A DNA stretch of 64,000 bases from Sycon ciliatum (Eukaryota; Porifera; Calcarea; Leucosolenida; Sycettidae). Positions 21,412 to 33,307 of the stretch are shown here, one piece after another; position 1 is the stretch's first letter, and the number at the start of each line of letters is the position of its first letter. The translations under genes were made by a program, and so were the position numbers. The notes under the pieces are model-generated. The model saw nothing but the letters and a program-made list of their open reading frames with translations. It ran no database searches and was not told the origin of the DNA. The stretch covers positions 15,646,647 to 15,710,646 of the forward strand of contig NC_088649.1 in the NCBI RefSeq assembly GCF_964019385.1, read 5' to 3'.

Positions 21412-22895
21412 TTAGCCTTGTAGCGGCGGCATATAACACATCACTGAGTAATGTTGCGTAGCGCTCGTCGACCGCCGATAATCCAGAATTTCTGACGGAT
21501 GTACAAGAAGACCCCTTCTACACCTTGGTACATGCTTTCGACATGCGTTTTCTCCAACAGCTACTCGGTCAGATGATGTTTGCTTATTAGAACTGGGTGC
21601 TTGGCTCCATACGCCAACTCGCTGTAGTGGAGTCATCCCTCCGGCTCTGAGCAGCCCATGCTCATCCAAAAACGGTGCAAGATGATCCACCTTCGACCCA
21701 GGCTTCAATGGTTGACCTTGCTTGATCAGCTCAAGATCCTCAGCGAAACATTTGGCTTGAACGATGCAGTACAATACGTTGTCAGCTGCAAAATAGTTCA
21801 GCACGAGGCTCAGTGTGCTTCCACTGCAACATCCGAGTCGCCATGCCCTGTGCCCTCGACCACTTACTGAATCGGAGCCACCATTCATTATCAGAGATTC
21901 TCGACTACAGGTGGTGGCTGACACTCGCACTTCTACACTGGACTCATCAGTACCAGCGGTTGAGGATGCGGTGGGCCAGTCATTCGGCTCCGTGATCCAG
22001 GTTGGCCTGCCCAACAGGAACGGACTACGGATCTGCTGTGCATTACTCCCACGTGACGGAAAATCTGCCGGGTTGTGAAGGCCCGGGCAATGGTTCCACA
22101 CAATGCCGAACTTCTTCGATATCTCTTGGTCTTGACAGACGTGGTTCACCACAAATGTTTTCCATTTGTACGATGGATTACTGATTCAATGAACGGTAGT
22201 GAGACTGTCAGTCCAGCCATAGACTTGCGTGAAGGTCACACGCAGCTGCTTCACCTTAATGTTTTCCATTTGTACGATGGATTACTGATTCAATGAACGG
22301 TAGTGAGACTGTCAGTCCAGCCATAGACTTGCGTGAAGGTCACACGCAGCTGCTTCACCACAAACTCAGCATAGCAAGCCGCTAGACATACTGCATGTAA
22401 CTCAAGGCGGGCTAACGTGGGTGGAGACACCGTTGCCACTTTGGCCTTGGCAAATATACCAAGTGTGACTGTCCATTGATGACTGCATACAAAGAGCATC
22501 GAAACGCTTTCTCACTGGCGTCCGCGAAGGCATAAAGCACAATAGGCGTGTCAAGATTGCAGCAAAACCAACGTGGTATGTCAATGCCTACCACTTCAGC
22601 CAAGTCTCCCCGCCATTGCGCACATGCGGCTGCGATGCCATCAGGCAACTTATTATCCCAGTCGCCACCGAATTTCCAGGCTTGCTATAGCAGCATCTTT
22701 ACCGGCACAACTGTAGGTGCTGCTAGACCTAGCGGATCAAACACTGACGCAACACACTTAGGAGGGATCGCCGTGTCCAAACAGGTGGTCTATCGGACTC
22801 ATCACTGGATTTCCATTTCAGACCGAGGACTTTCTCTGTTCCACACAGTATCACCATTAACGTCTTCCTTGCTGTGCAGTATCGCGTTGATTTAG
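21412..22895 (-). pseudogene. BEL/Pao remnant (RNase H to integrase N-terminus)
   Basis: Minus-strand pieces in order: an RNase H start (VLYAFADASEKAF, at 22648-22412), LARLELHAVCLA and YGWTDSLTTVH (about 22499-22290), then GLHNPADFPSRG, the linker and the integrase N-terminal region (FLDEHGLLRAGG) down to 21412. Frames change several times and a 104-bp tandem duplication disrupts it, so it is dead. It is truncated on the upstream side near the (GA)n tract. Confidence 0.75.
22152..22359. repeat. 104-bp tandem duplication inside the BEL/Pao remnant
   Basis: Two adjacent, essentially identical 104-bp units (22152-22255 and 22256-22359), both containing GTTTTCCATTTGTACGATGG. Confidence 0.9.
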
Positions 22896-22981
22896 TCTGC
22901 ACCAATCAGCATGTGTATTTCGTCTGATGTCCCTTGCTGAGGCTTGTCACTCAGCTCTACTCCCCAACTGTTTTGTTTTTT

Positions 22982-23228
<247 letters not shown>

Positions 23229-23849
23229 GCACGCAAATATACAAATGTACTGGATGTGCACCCACAATTTTCCTCTTTTAACAACGATAGTGGACAAAAT
23301 CTAAATGAGACAGATCAAGACTAGCGTCGGATCGTCTCAGTACTCATTGTCAGTTTCGCATAACTCGGGCCCACAATTTCCCTGTTACAAAATTTGATTT
23401 CCTTGGCTCACCATCGGAGTTCTTAATCCTTTTTCCATCCGTTTTTTAAAGTTTTCTCTTACATGTATTTCTCCTTTCCTTTTTAGTTTGTTTTGCATCA
23501 TGTCAATTGCTTAGCATTGTTGCTGCCGTTGCTGTTCATGAACTATTTCTAGACACGGAAGAGCATCTCCACTCAGCTGTAGCAACAGCAACACAGTGTC
23601 TGAAGACCTGGCATGTACTGAAAATCCATCATTTCCATCACACCAACCGCTCTGCTCCCTGACCACCAGCCGTCGCACTGAACGATACAAACCTCACAGT
23701 TGCACCAAGACTGACTTGTTCTATCTTTCATTCGCCTTGTTCTTTAGAGCAACGTTGATTCTTGATGAGTGTTGTACGAAAACTAGTTCGAATAATCCCT
23801 TTTCTATCACTTTTTAAAAGTTTTTATATTTCAAAAGTGCAATCCTCTC
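23229..23849. other. non-coding, nothing recognised
   Basis: AT-rich sequence without a recognisable exon, TIR pair or repeat copy elsewhere in the window. Confidence 0.4.
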
Positions 23850-24190
23850 TGATCGTCCTTTGAACTCAAGGACCGGCTTGAGCGCGCCCTGGGGTGTGCC
23901 ACGCGTCTCTATATGCACCCCCTCTTTGAGCATAGTAATCACTCCGTGCTGCTGCACCGGCTCAAATGGCCCTCATTTAGCAGCTGCCATAATCTCTGCC
24001 AATTCATTTTTGAACACAGCCTGCACCATAGATGTGCACGATCACACATTCCTGCAATCCATCTACTCCGAATCCAACTCATTCGCACCCTCAGGTTCTT
24101 CCGAATCTTTGAGGTACCCACAAAACGCACAAGAAGGTTAAGAGACTCCCCAGCTTCCCTATATCGTAAATCAACCACAGATATGATTTC
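23850..24190 (+). pseudogene. LINE ORF2 C-terminal scrap
   Basis: The plus-strand frame contains HSVLLHRLKWPSF followed by a basic segment ending near RLRDSPASLYRKS. The same HSxLxHRLKWP motif occurs in the (AAC)n-associated LINE at about 49.5 kb, so it is the C-terminal end of a related element. No other domain is preserved. Confidence 0.5.
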
Positions 24191-24779
24191 AAAGCCTGCG
24201 TATCTTTATCTCTTCAGTATGTAAGTTCTCGCATTGCTTATCGTAACTATAGCCTCATTATACCACACCGCTGCACTCCATAAACTCTTAATTGGTATAG
24301 TTGCGTTTTAGAATGCAGTGTTTTTTACATATTGTTTTTGATTCCGTATCTGTGTTCCTTCTGCTCTCTGTGGCCACAGGTAATTGTGAAGATAAAAAAT
24401 GAAAGATTCCAAAAACGATAACGACATCAGCAACATCAACGACAAGACATGGTTATAGGAGCGGAAATAAAAGACCATGTTGTTGGAGGAGTTACTATGT
24501 ATGTACCACATACAATTGCGCTCGGTGAAACCCAACCCAAAGTGAAAACCTGGCGCCCTTTACCAGTTCTCATTGCGTCATAGTAATTTGAACATGTGTA
24601 CGTCTTGGGTCCAGCGGATAAAGCTACGAAAACTTTTGTATAATGCTAGCAATAATGCTCCAATAATTGCTTTATTATGCTGATAATGATGCTTATGAAA
24701 GGGATGTAATGATCTTGGTTTGAGACAGAAAAGGAAGAATGGCTGTAAATTGTTAAACTTGAAGGAAGGAATCCACATA
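24191..24779. other. intron-like sequence with ATAATGCTCC-type repeat
   Basis: 24605-24700 (GGGTCCAGCGGATAAAGC then several ATAATGCT) resembles 27050-27170 (inverted) and 27925-28000. It is a dispersed, decayed repeat of unknown class. Confidence 0.4.
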
Positions 24780-25824
24780 CTTCCTCCGTTAACAAAAACT
24801 TCGTGATGGATTTTGATGGATATGAAAACGCTTAGAACAGGTCAAGAACAGTTTGTATCGAGTGCAAATTACTGGACGACGGTGATTCAGCCTATGTACA
24901 GCGCTTTTACAAGAGAAACTGTTGGCGGAATGAGCAGAGAGTTCAGTTTGCGTCGCTTTCGCTCGATTCATTTTTGACCTGCGTCGCTGTCGTCATCTGC
25001 TGCATACGAGTCGTCATCTGCTGTACGCGAGTCGTCATCTCTCTCGAGTCGTTGTTCAGCTCGTTTCAGCCTTGCCTCGGCTTCTTTGATCACACTCCGC
25101 TTGATGTCGCCGCCGTTCAAGTAAGTTTGCTTTCAAGCTGCGTGATCCGCCGCGATGGCGATTACTCGTTTCCACCAGGGAGTCGTGAAAAATATTTTAC
25201 AACTCCCTGGTTTCATCTTCGCTCTCCAGAACTCCGCGAAACGAGGAGTAAAGGCACAGCTGAACTGATTCCATTTTCTCTAATGGATACCAGCACTGAA
25301 CGGCAGCGGCTAGCAAGTCCAGTCGACTTTCTTTAGCCACGAGACTCGCATCTGACTGCAGACTTCTGAAAGAATGCATGGTCATCAGCATTCGAATCTG
25401 GGCTTTGCCCAGGTTGAACGAGAACCAACGTGTTACTTCAGTTCAGAATTGTTTTCATTGAGCCGTGCGATCGGAGCAGCTCCTTGTTCACTCGCTCATT
25501 GTGTGGGCTCGCTGCTCCGTTTTATCGCTCTCTATCACTCTCCGACGTACTCAGTGCCAAAGTGGTAGAGAGGCCAAGCAGCGCAATATCCCCTCGGAGA
25601 AGTGGCATTTCAGTTTCGCTCGCCATGACTGTCGTCACCTATGTTTCCACAGCGCAACCATCGATTCCGCTCGGCTTGTTGTGAAAGGTCGCTTTCCTTG
25701 CATCGTACCTCTGTCATGGCATGCCAGGGAAGGCCAATAAAGTGATTGTGACTCATTTCAGGGCAGTTTTTGCCCAAATCAGCCCCTCAAAATTCCATCA
25801 CGAAGTTTTTGTTAACGGAGGAAG
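24780..25824. mobile_element. TA-flanked TIR element, copy 2 (inverted)
   Basis: 1,045 bp, reverse orientation relative to 19040-20114, with the same TIRs, flanked by TA (24778-24779 and 25825-25826). It is about 30 bp shorter through small internal indels. Open frames inside are not shared in a way that suggests a transposase. Confidence 0.88.
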
Positions 25825-25869
25825 TAGTCTATCTGCCTCTGAATCTGCCGCAATATCTCCCACCGGGTC

Positions 25870-26960
25870 TACCACCTGTTATTACTTTAAGACATTTTCG
25901 CTTCTCCAGTGGCTGCTCTCCATTGCAACTTGATGCAGGGTGGTGGCAGAATAGTGGATGTATCAAATCTTTCCCCCTTATTATCCAGGTACTGAGAGGT
26001 GAAAACCATTATTGCTGGTGATCATATGGATGCTGGAAGCTTATCTTTGCAAGTGGTATTCCTGCCTGCAGACAACCTGTCACTGATTCCACTGTGTGAA
26101 AAGTGCCTTATCCTAAACAGGAGACATTAAGTCAGTTCGTGAGAGATGATCATGAATCGAGATCCCTCCAACTTGGGAAAAACAGGTGGTAGGAAGTTAT
26201 TGTACAATTCTACAGCCTTTGCTTTTCGTGGTTTCTTCTCCTCTTGGTCTTGTGTAGATAAATGCAGGAAAAAGATACTTCTCCCTTTTATAGCATTTGA
26301 CTGCAGGCTTGGCATTACAACCGTCCACAACTACCAGTACCTGCTTCACTAGAAAAGTCGGGCACGCAATGCTGAGAGCTCATATGGATTTGTAACTGAG
26401 ACCTTGAGTACGGGTAATTCTAGTTTTTCTTCGAGCCTCCTGGCCTTGGCTGGACATAGCAAAGACAGTTCTTTGGAACGCTCTCCGCTTTCTGTTCATA
26501 GCCGCTCCTTCATCCTGGTGGAGACGCCATCGCCAGGGTCTGAGGCACAACGAGAAAACTCCTCTTCGTCTGTCTCCTCCATGATCCATGGCTCTCCAAT
26601 ATTTCTAAACAAACATCTACTCCACGTAAATCATCGTTTCGAATTTGTGGAACATCTTTGGTTGTAGTGCCTCGGCTCATTTCAAGTCCAAACTCTATTA
26701 TCATACATCTTGCACCGTCCAAAACCGATTAAAAAACATCATAGGGCCCCATGGGTGCTGCCTTTGGCTTTTATCATGCGTCGTATTTCTTTGACTCCGA
26801 CTGTACGTACATGACTGTACATTTACCGGTACGTACCTGACAGCATTGCTACTTACAGCGAACAAAGTGCTAAAAGTGTTACTTGTCCACAAAGTCATAT
26901 ACGGCTACAGGTACATGGTACAATATGCTCCAACCGTAGATCTACGCATTTCAGACACGA
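25870..26960. repeat. diverged duplication C, copy 1
   Basis: Resembles 30790-31700 in the same order: shared blocks include TGAGAGGTGAAAACCAT, ATTGCTGGTGAT, TTCTTCTCCT and GTGCTAAAAGTGTT. The second copy has an extra insertion of about 330 bp near 31110-31445. No exon is recognised in either. Confidence 0.6.
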
Positions 26961-27346
26961 CCAGGGTTGCATCTCATGACTGCATATAGCAGATTGTTGA
27001 GAAAAAGAACAGGGATTTCAAAATAATTATCTACAATGCAATTTGTAATGCCGCTAAAACATCACACAATGCTCGTTTTGTTTGAATCTAATGCTCCATA
27101 ATGCTCTGATGCTCGGATAGTCTCATAACGCCGAATATAATGCCGGCATTATCCACTGGACCCTATGTACGTCCAGATGCATTCATGCCGCTTTCAGGGC
27201 GTCAAAGGCTGTACAAGTTGAGGCTGCCAAATGTGCACTATTGGCTGGATTTCATGGAGCGCAACTGAAGTTGCCAGAACAAAACCATTCCATTGAAGCT
27301 CTATTTGGCATGCCATATTATCATACTGATAACAATTGTAACATAC

Positions 27347-27469
27347 CTTTGCAGGATCTGCCGTCACCGTAAAACCCAGAGTTACACGTGCAGTTGTAGG
27401 ACCTAACCGTGTTGGTACACGCAGCATTGGAGTCGCAATTATGAATCTGATGTAGACATTCATCTCGCT
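27347..27469 (-). CDS. calcium-binding EGF domain exon
   Basis: A 123-base exon (41 codons), phase 1-1, with acceptor TCTAG and donor GTATGT. It encodes RDECLHQIHNC, SNAACTNTVRSYNCTC and GFYGDGRSC, with six cysteines. The C-x-N-x4-Y-x-C hydroxylation motif is complete and the first codon becomes Glu if the preceding base is G. It is isolated by about 6.4 kb from the next recognised exon downstream and about 15.9 kb from the next upstream. Confidence 0.85.
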
Positions 27470-28446
27470 CTAGACCACCAGCCAGGTTGAAACACAAGGA
27501 GTACATAAATGTAATGAGCCCCAGGCTGAGAAAAGGGTGCTATTGGTATTTTTGGTTAAATTGAGTTAGATAGCATACCTAAAACTCAAAATCTCACTGA
27601 TTCATATGCGGAAAACCGTGTTGAAAAATCTCGAAGTATTTAATAGTAACGGCCACAGATGTGAAGGCAACTTTACAGAGCGAAGGTCTGTACCCTGCTT
27701 TCAAGTGCCCTTTTCTCAGTTGTGCGAGTGAGGCCAATAGCACCCTTTTCTTAGCCCGAGGCTCTAAAATGTAGGAGGGACAAATCAAACTCACGTAATG
27801 GATACAGTTAACACTAATACACTGCCGGTAATGATTGACACTAATTCTAGGAAGTCATGAAATCTGCTAAGCTGGCGTTTGAGTGCTTCTCGGTTCCATT
27901 GTTGTATTTGTTGTTGTCCCGTCCAGTGCTCGGATCCAGCGGATAATGCTCCGAAAATGGTTTGTATAGTTCTACTCATAATGCTCCAAAAGCTACTCTA
28001 TAAATGATAATTTCATCCAGCACTTGCGCAAAGAGTGAATAGCAACTGAATTAAGCGGTTGCCCGTTGACAAACCCCTTTTTTACGATGCATTTGCGTGA
28101 TGCCCACCATTTTCTGAGTGATGAATTATAATGCTGATTAAACGTAATCAAGTAGCGTGCTCAATTGTCCGAAGAGTGCTCAATACCCATATAGGGGCAG
28201 AGGCACACACAAGAGGGAAAGAGAGAGAGAGAGAGGTAGTGATGGGGAAGCTGTGTTTTGTCATTTCCAAAATCGGCCCGATTTTCTCGCCTAATCGGCT
28301 TTTTGATCGGCTAAGAAAATGTCCAAATTTGGCCATACTATGAGCCCCAAAGTCAGAATTTGGCTCAAAGCGGTACTTGAACTCTTGAAGTCACCTCATA
28401 CAGTATACTGAGTATAGATATGTACATTTACATGCTTTGAGAAGGG
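27470..28446. other. intron, nothing recognised beyond decayed repeats
   Basis: 27925-28000 carries the dispersed GGATCCAGCGGATAATGCTCC repeat, and a short GA stretch lies at 28218-28235. Confidence 0.4.
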
Positions 28447-28670
28447 TGTTGTGAACCGTCTGATTCTCTAAAGTGTCAGGAACGAACGACCACACTGCAC
28501 ACGGCACGAGGACAACTATTGACTCTTAACGGTGTATTTCACTTGTTCGAACATAATAACTAACACTAAGATCACCAGGTATTTATAGCATGCAAAAGAC
28601 AGCGTATATCAGAAAAGCGTACACATAATATATAACATGACATGATATGACAGTGTATACAGTAAACCAG
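28447..28670 (-). mobile_element. truncated LTR related to 9777-10112
   Basis: Starts TGTTGTGAACC and keeps the same landmarks (GGCACGAGGACAACTATT, TATTTATAGCATGCAAAAG) in the same orientation. It is cut off where a LINE fragment begins. Confidence 0.7.
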
Positions 28671-29545
28671 CATGTACCCAACCCTTGGTCGATCAGACCA
28701 TGCAGTAATCGCCACCAACTTCCAGCTAACTCCATCCCATGATATTCCAGACACCTGGACCGTTTGGCGTTACCAACATGCTGATTGGCCTCTGCTCACA
28801 CCCTTCTACCAAGCAACCGCGTGGAACGAACTGATCACTGATGATCCTGACTCCTCTTGCAGTAATGTAACTAAGCGTAGTTTTGTGGGCATGGGACGCT
28901 GACTCCGCAAGCACTCGACTAATCTTGTTCTTCAGGCAGAGTATAGATGGGCATGCTTGGCTTCTGTGCGCGACTATCCAGCGCTAAGCAAGCACATCTC
29001 CAGCACACCAGAGTGAAGCCTGCAACAGGCAGTCTCCAGGATTAGGAGTAGTGGAGCCTGAGCAAGCACTCCGGAGGGCTCGGTAGAGACAGCTCTATCC
29101 CAGTTCTCATCGACAGCCATGGCAATGAGCACACCAGGAATACCGAGAAGGCCGAACTCATATGCCAGTACTTCGCTGATAAATGCAGCCTTGAGAATGA
29201 CTTTGACGCCTCCTGCATAATGCGCTCTGTTCGCCTACGCTCCCAGAACTTGCTCACTACAATCCACTTCCGCCCAGCCACAATGCGCCGCATCCTGCTT
29301 GCTTTCGACCCCAGGAAGGCCACTGGACCTGACTCAATACCTGCCATGGTGAAGATTTGCGCCTAACCATTGGCTCTCCCACTTTCCCGGCTATTTGCCC
29401 AGTGCTTCCGCAATGGCTATCAACCTGTAACTTAGAAACTTGCAAATGTTGTGCCTGTTCACAAAAAAGGGTCAAAGTCCAATCCCAAGAATTACCGACC
29501 GATTCCCCTGTTGTCTATCACATCATACCTTGCCATGATCACAGC
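28670..29545 (+). pseudogene. Jockey/CR1-type LINE fragment
   Basis: Plus-strand pieces in broken frames: the end of an endonuclease (YPTLGRSDHAVIATNF, with the catalytic S-D-H), the linker (TWTVWRYQHADWP), and the start of a reverse transcriptase (VHKKGSKSNPKNYRPIPLLS). Several stops and frame changes are present. The segment after 29545 (Pro-rich coding-like, 29550-29770) could not be assigned. Confidence 0.65.
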
Positions 29546-30056
29546 CCTCCTACCCCCTCCAGCTCCAGCCCCGGCCCGGGCCCGCACCCGAGCCAGCGTG
29601 CGCACAGTTGCGAACCACCGTCCACTCCAGCTGACCAAAACCTCAGTCCCACCTCAGTCTCGGAACAATGTCCTTCCATTTTCTCCCGTGCTTTTTCCCC
29701 TCATGCTTATGCTTATGCTTCCCTCCCTCATCTGGTGTGCCATGTGAAGATGCTGAGAACTCTGGTCGCCGGTTGAGCATGGCAACCCCCACCAGCACCA
29801 TCTCACCCCATGCTAGCCCCATGTGCGTGCCGGTGAGTTGTGTATTTTCTTGAGCGCCCGTTTTTCCCTCTTCATTACAAGACAAGTGCAGTTTAGCGCG
29901 TACCGGTGTTGGCGTATGATTTCCTTTCTTCTTTTTGCTTTTAGCATTTTATCGCTCCACAGGTACACTCGATCTCAGGTACTCTCTTGAATTCTTTTCA
30001 TAGCCAATGTTTGCGGCGAATTTTTCGGCCGGCCGATTTGGAAAATGCCTAGCTGT

Positions 30057-30134
30057 GTTGCAACTCCGAGTCTCACGCAGTCAGGATCATTAGGCAACGT
30101 GTGATCCTGATTGCTGGAAACTCGGAGTTGCAAC
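30057..30134. repeat. 78-base imperfect hairpin
   Basis: GTTGCAACTCCGAGT is perfectly inverted at the other end as ACTCGGAGTTGCAAC. TCAGGATCA pairs with TGATCCTGA further in, with an internal loop between. It resembles a hairpin-RNA precursor or a very short fold-back element. Confidence 0.75.
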
Positions 30135-30303
30135 GCAACTTCCACTCTCGTCCTTAGAAAGGGATATACTGCTCTCGATTTTAGACCAAAAGGAAGAAAA
30201 ATTACACATTGTCGAACCTCCAGCAAGGAATGCACATTGTCAAGTTGCCTCTGAAGCCGCCCCAACTTATCTCACGCCAGCTCCGTCACCTCCAAGTATA
30301 CTG

Positions 30304-30785
30304 CAGTCAGACCTCGCTTAACCGCACACATCTGTTTTCCACAAAAATATCCGGATAGGCGAGGGAACCGGATAACTGAACACACATACTGTACATGCAT
30401 GTGGCATGTCAAAAGCAGTGACATTGTACATACATGTAGACGGGTCCTATGCAGTACAACTAGCCTGCACAGTATCTAAAACAAGCGAGAAAAATGACAA
30501 GTGCATGCAACTGAGTGCTGTTCACATGCACCCAGCAGGTCAAGGACCTCATTTGCCTGTACAACTCCCTGATTCTAGCTTCTGCAAGGCACATGCAACC
30601 GGATACGACGAAGCTTTTTGTACACATTTCAACCAGTTTGTACACAAAATCATGCACCGGTATGCGGATCGCGAGGTCCGGTTATGTTGTATGCATAACA
30701 TATGCTGCACATCGGTAACCAGCGATTTTCTTCCGTATGGCGAGGGATCCGGATAAACGAGGACCGGATAAGCGAGGTCTGACTG
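30304..30785. mobile_element. pogo/Tigger-like MITE, 482 bp
   Basis: TIRs CAGTCAGACCTCGCTTAA on the left and the complement of ATAAGCGAGGTCTGACTG on the right; TA follows directly on the right and lies 3 bases away on the left. Internal ATCCGGATAGGCGAGG and GGATAAACGAGGACCGGATA repeat the TIR theme. Such CAGT..CCTCG..TTATCCGGA ends are characteristic of pogo/Tigger elements. No transposase is present. Confidence 0.75.
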
Positions 30786-30789
30786 TATG

Positions 30790-31700
30790 ACACAATCCCT
30801 TCTCCTGTGGCTCCTCACCCTGGAAACCTTGAAGCAAGCAGGGCTGTAGTAGAATAGTGGGTGTATCTTATGTTCCCTTTGTAATCCTGGTAGTGAGAGG
30901 TGAAAACCATCATTGCTGGTGATGCCTTCATTCGAAACAGTAGGCATTAGGGCAGTTCCTGAGACCAGATCGCCGATCAAGATCCCTCCCTTCCACAGAA
31001 AGCCTAGTGACACGTGGTGAGAAGCGGTTATTTCGCCGCTTTCCATCCTTTGTTGTCTTCTTCTCCTTTTGGTGTTGTGTTGATAAATGGGTGACCAGAA
31101 TATTCTTTTTTTGACCCCTAATCTTTTTTTGCCATAGTTAAATTGGCTCACTATCCGAGTTCAGAATTAGTCGTGTGCACAGGTAGTCGGGTACCCATGC
31201 TACCCGTGAGGACCTCGTGTAGACTGGTACAGAATAGTACCCGGAAACCTGAAGTCGCAGATGACATCATGTACAGTGCACGTGTGCAAATTCATGTAGT
31301 ACTCTGCACGTCTACCCAGCATGTAAGGGAAAGGGTGCATTGCGGTGTTACCATGGAAACATTACCCGATCTGCCACTCGTGCAAAACTACTCGAACCCG
31401 ATACCCGAAGAAAATGACTTGCTTATAACCATGTATAATTCTAGTTGAGGCACAACAAAAACCACCTCTTTGTCTGTTTGATAATCACTTCACGAACATC
31501 TCTTTGATCCTCTAATCTCCACATGATTTCTCGCAAAATCCCAAAACACGTCCGCACCTCGGATTTGTGTAGCAGCTTTGGTTCGGCATGCTGCATAAGT
31601 CTTGTACATTTACCTGACTACAGTTGCTACACATTGAAGTGCTAAAGGTGTTGCATGTCTACTACACACAAAATTATGTACCGGTACAATTCGTTTTAGC
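30790..31700. repeat. diverged duplication C, copy 2
   Basis: See 25870-26960. This copy includes an additional segment near 31110-31445 that is absent from copy 1. Confidence 0.6.
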
Positions 31701-32526
31701 TAAACTGTTACACAAATCCATGGAAACCAAGGAGCCGTGCGCGAATTAAACAGACAAAGGTGAGCATTCTCGCTGTGCCCCAGGGTCGGGCGATAGTGTC
31801 AATGGCGATACTAAAGTAGACACTGATTCATTGATGAAATTGGACGAGGTTTTAGGAGAAACTATGAACAGAAACAGCTAGTTACACATATCTACAATTA
31901 TCGAGTCCAATCCAGCGGGCTCAAAAAGAACTAGATCCTTCATAGCATAAAAACGTTGCTCCTGGACTCACACGTCTCTGGATGAGAATTGTCAGATGAC
32001 ATATGACGCAGGTACCTTGCATTTAGATTGTGGAGCTTCTGCTTACATAACTGCTTGATGTTCTTTCTCTTCTTATTGTTAGGTACCTCCGCCCGTGGTA
32101 CGTCATTCTCACCTACGTCATTCTCACCTTTCGTTCCGTTGGCCTGGGTAGCTACTTGCGCACCCATGTTTGCCATAGCTACCCAGGCCCTATATATTGC
32201 GTCAACTCTCTTCAGATCTCTCTCTCTCTCAACTCTCTTCAAAATATCTCTCTCTTTCATAATGTGGTCGTTTATTTCCTCTTTCTCTCCGTCTCTCTGT
32301 CTATGATAAATGTCTTCCCACTACTAGTACCTGTCCCAAGTTGTTCCTTTGTGTACATGTATTCTCATTCATCATTTTGTAATTTCCGCTTCACTTATAC
32401 TATTAATCGCATTAATAAAACTCCTTGTATGACTCAACATTATCATTACATTCTATATTTTTTAACATAATTATGACCTCAGATGGTGAGCCAAGGAATA
32501 TTTTTGTCACATGGAAATTGTGGGTA
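31700..32526. other. non-coding stretch left of the BEL/Pao element
   Basis: A Lys/Arg/Glu-rich minus-strand frame (31940-32260) has no recognisable domain and overlaps a CT-rich tract. A perfect 13-bp hairpin lies at 32141-32189. Confidence 0.4.
32141..32189. repeat. perfect 13-bp-stem hairpin
   Basis: GGCCTGGGTAGCT at 32141-32153 is the exact complement of AGCTACCCAGGCC at 32177-32189, with a 23-base loop. Confidence 0.8.
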
Positions 32527-32531
32527 CAAGT

Positions 32532-33024
32532 TGTTCCGTATTCCCCGGAGCCAGGTTGCATCAGTACCGTAACTGTAATACCGACTGCGGATACTTTCCG
32601 AACCCACGTTCAACAATGGAGACAAACTTTACTGGTTCGAGTTCTCACTCTCAAAACACCAACTCCATCTTGGATTATCTTGGATGCACTCTAACCATGC
32701 CCTAGCAAAATCTATAACAAGAACCTAGCTAGAACTGACTGTAGAACAAAGAATACACAGCTACATGTATAAGCAAGCGTCGATGTGTATAGGGAGTACA
32801 AGCAACACTGTCAATGGTGAATGCGTGACGTAGTCTAATGAGTACGTGTTGGCGGTCAGACACTTGACCTTATCGTATTATGGTATGAGTCATGCACATG
32901 TATGGAGCTTGAGGCAGTCATGCATGGCTACAGGTGTAGTGCTCGATGAATGCACGCAAAGTGCAGTCCTGTAATGTGACCTGTTGAAACCTGAACGGTA
33001 CCAGGCGTCACCACGACTCCGACA
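32532..33024 (-). repeat. 3' LTR of the BEL/Pao element
   Basis: 493 bp. On the minus strand it starts TGTCGGAGTCGTGG and ends GGAATACGGAACA, so TG...CA. It has a 2-base insertion relative to the 5' LTR near 32715. Confidence 0.95.
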
Positions 33025-33036
33025 TACCTCCCTCGC
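33025..33036 (-). promoter_or_regulatory. polypurine tract
   Basis: On the minus strand GAGGGAGGTA lies directly before the 3' LTR, the expected primer for plus-strand DNA synthesis. Confidence 0.7.
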
Positions 33037-33307
33037 GAACGAATCATAGCCTAATCAATGTATGCGAGTGAGACAAACTAATATTCCGAGTGATGTTCTA
33101 ACTCCTGGGGAACTGCTATTGGATGTCACACCTAACATCATTGTGTCAAATGCATGCCGTAACGTCACTAGACATATCCGGGAACGAGGATACGTCTTAT
33201 CTAGCCGGTTGGATGTATTGTTCACTCTGATTGTGGATTGCTTGCTAACACTACAGTCACAGCCTTACTACCTCATCGCCACTGCCGTACCACCATCCAC
33301 TATTTGC

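Larger units (their letters stand above)
18985..21740. repeat. segmental duplication B, copy 2
   Basis: Matches 5155-6850, with an additional 1,075-bp TA-flanked element at 19040-20114. It contains the MITE copy 20411-20804, EGF exon 20834-20920 and the integrase end of a BEL/Pao remnant. Confidence 0.9.

Noticed and set aside
30085..30120. CCTGATT...GGAAACTCGG as a hammerhead core
   Set aside because: The core reads CTGATTG, not CTGANGA, so the essential bases are missing.
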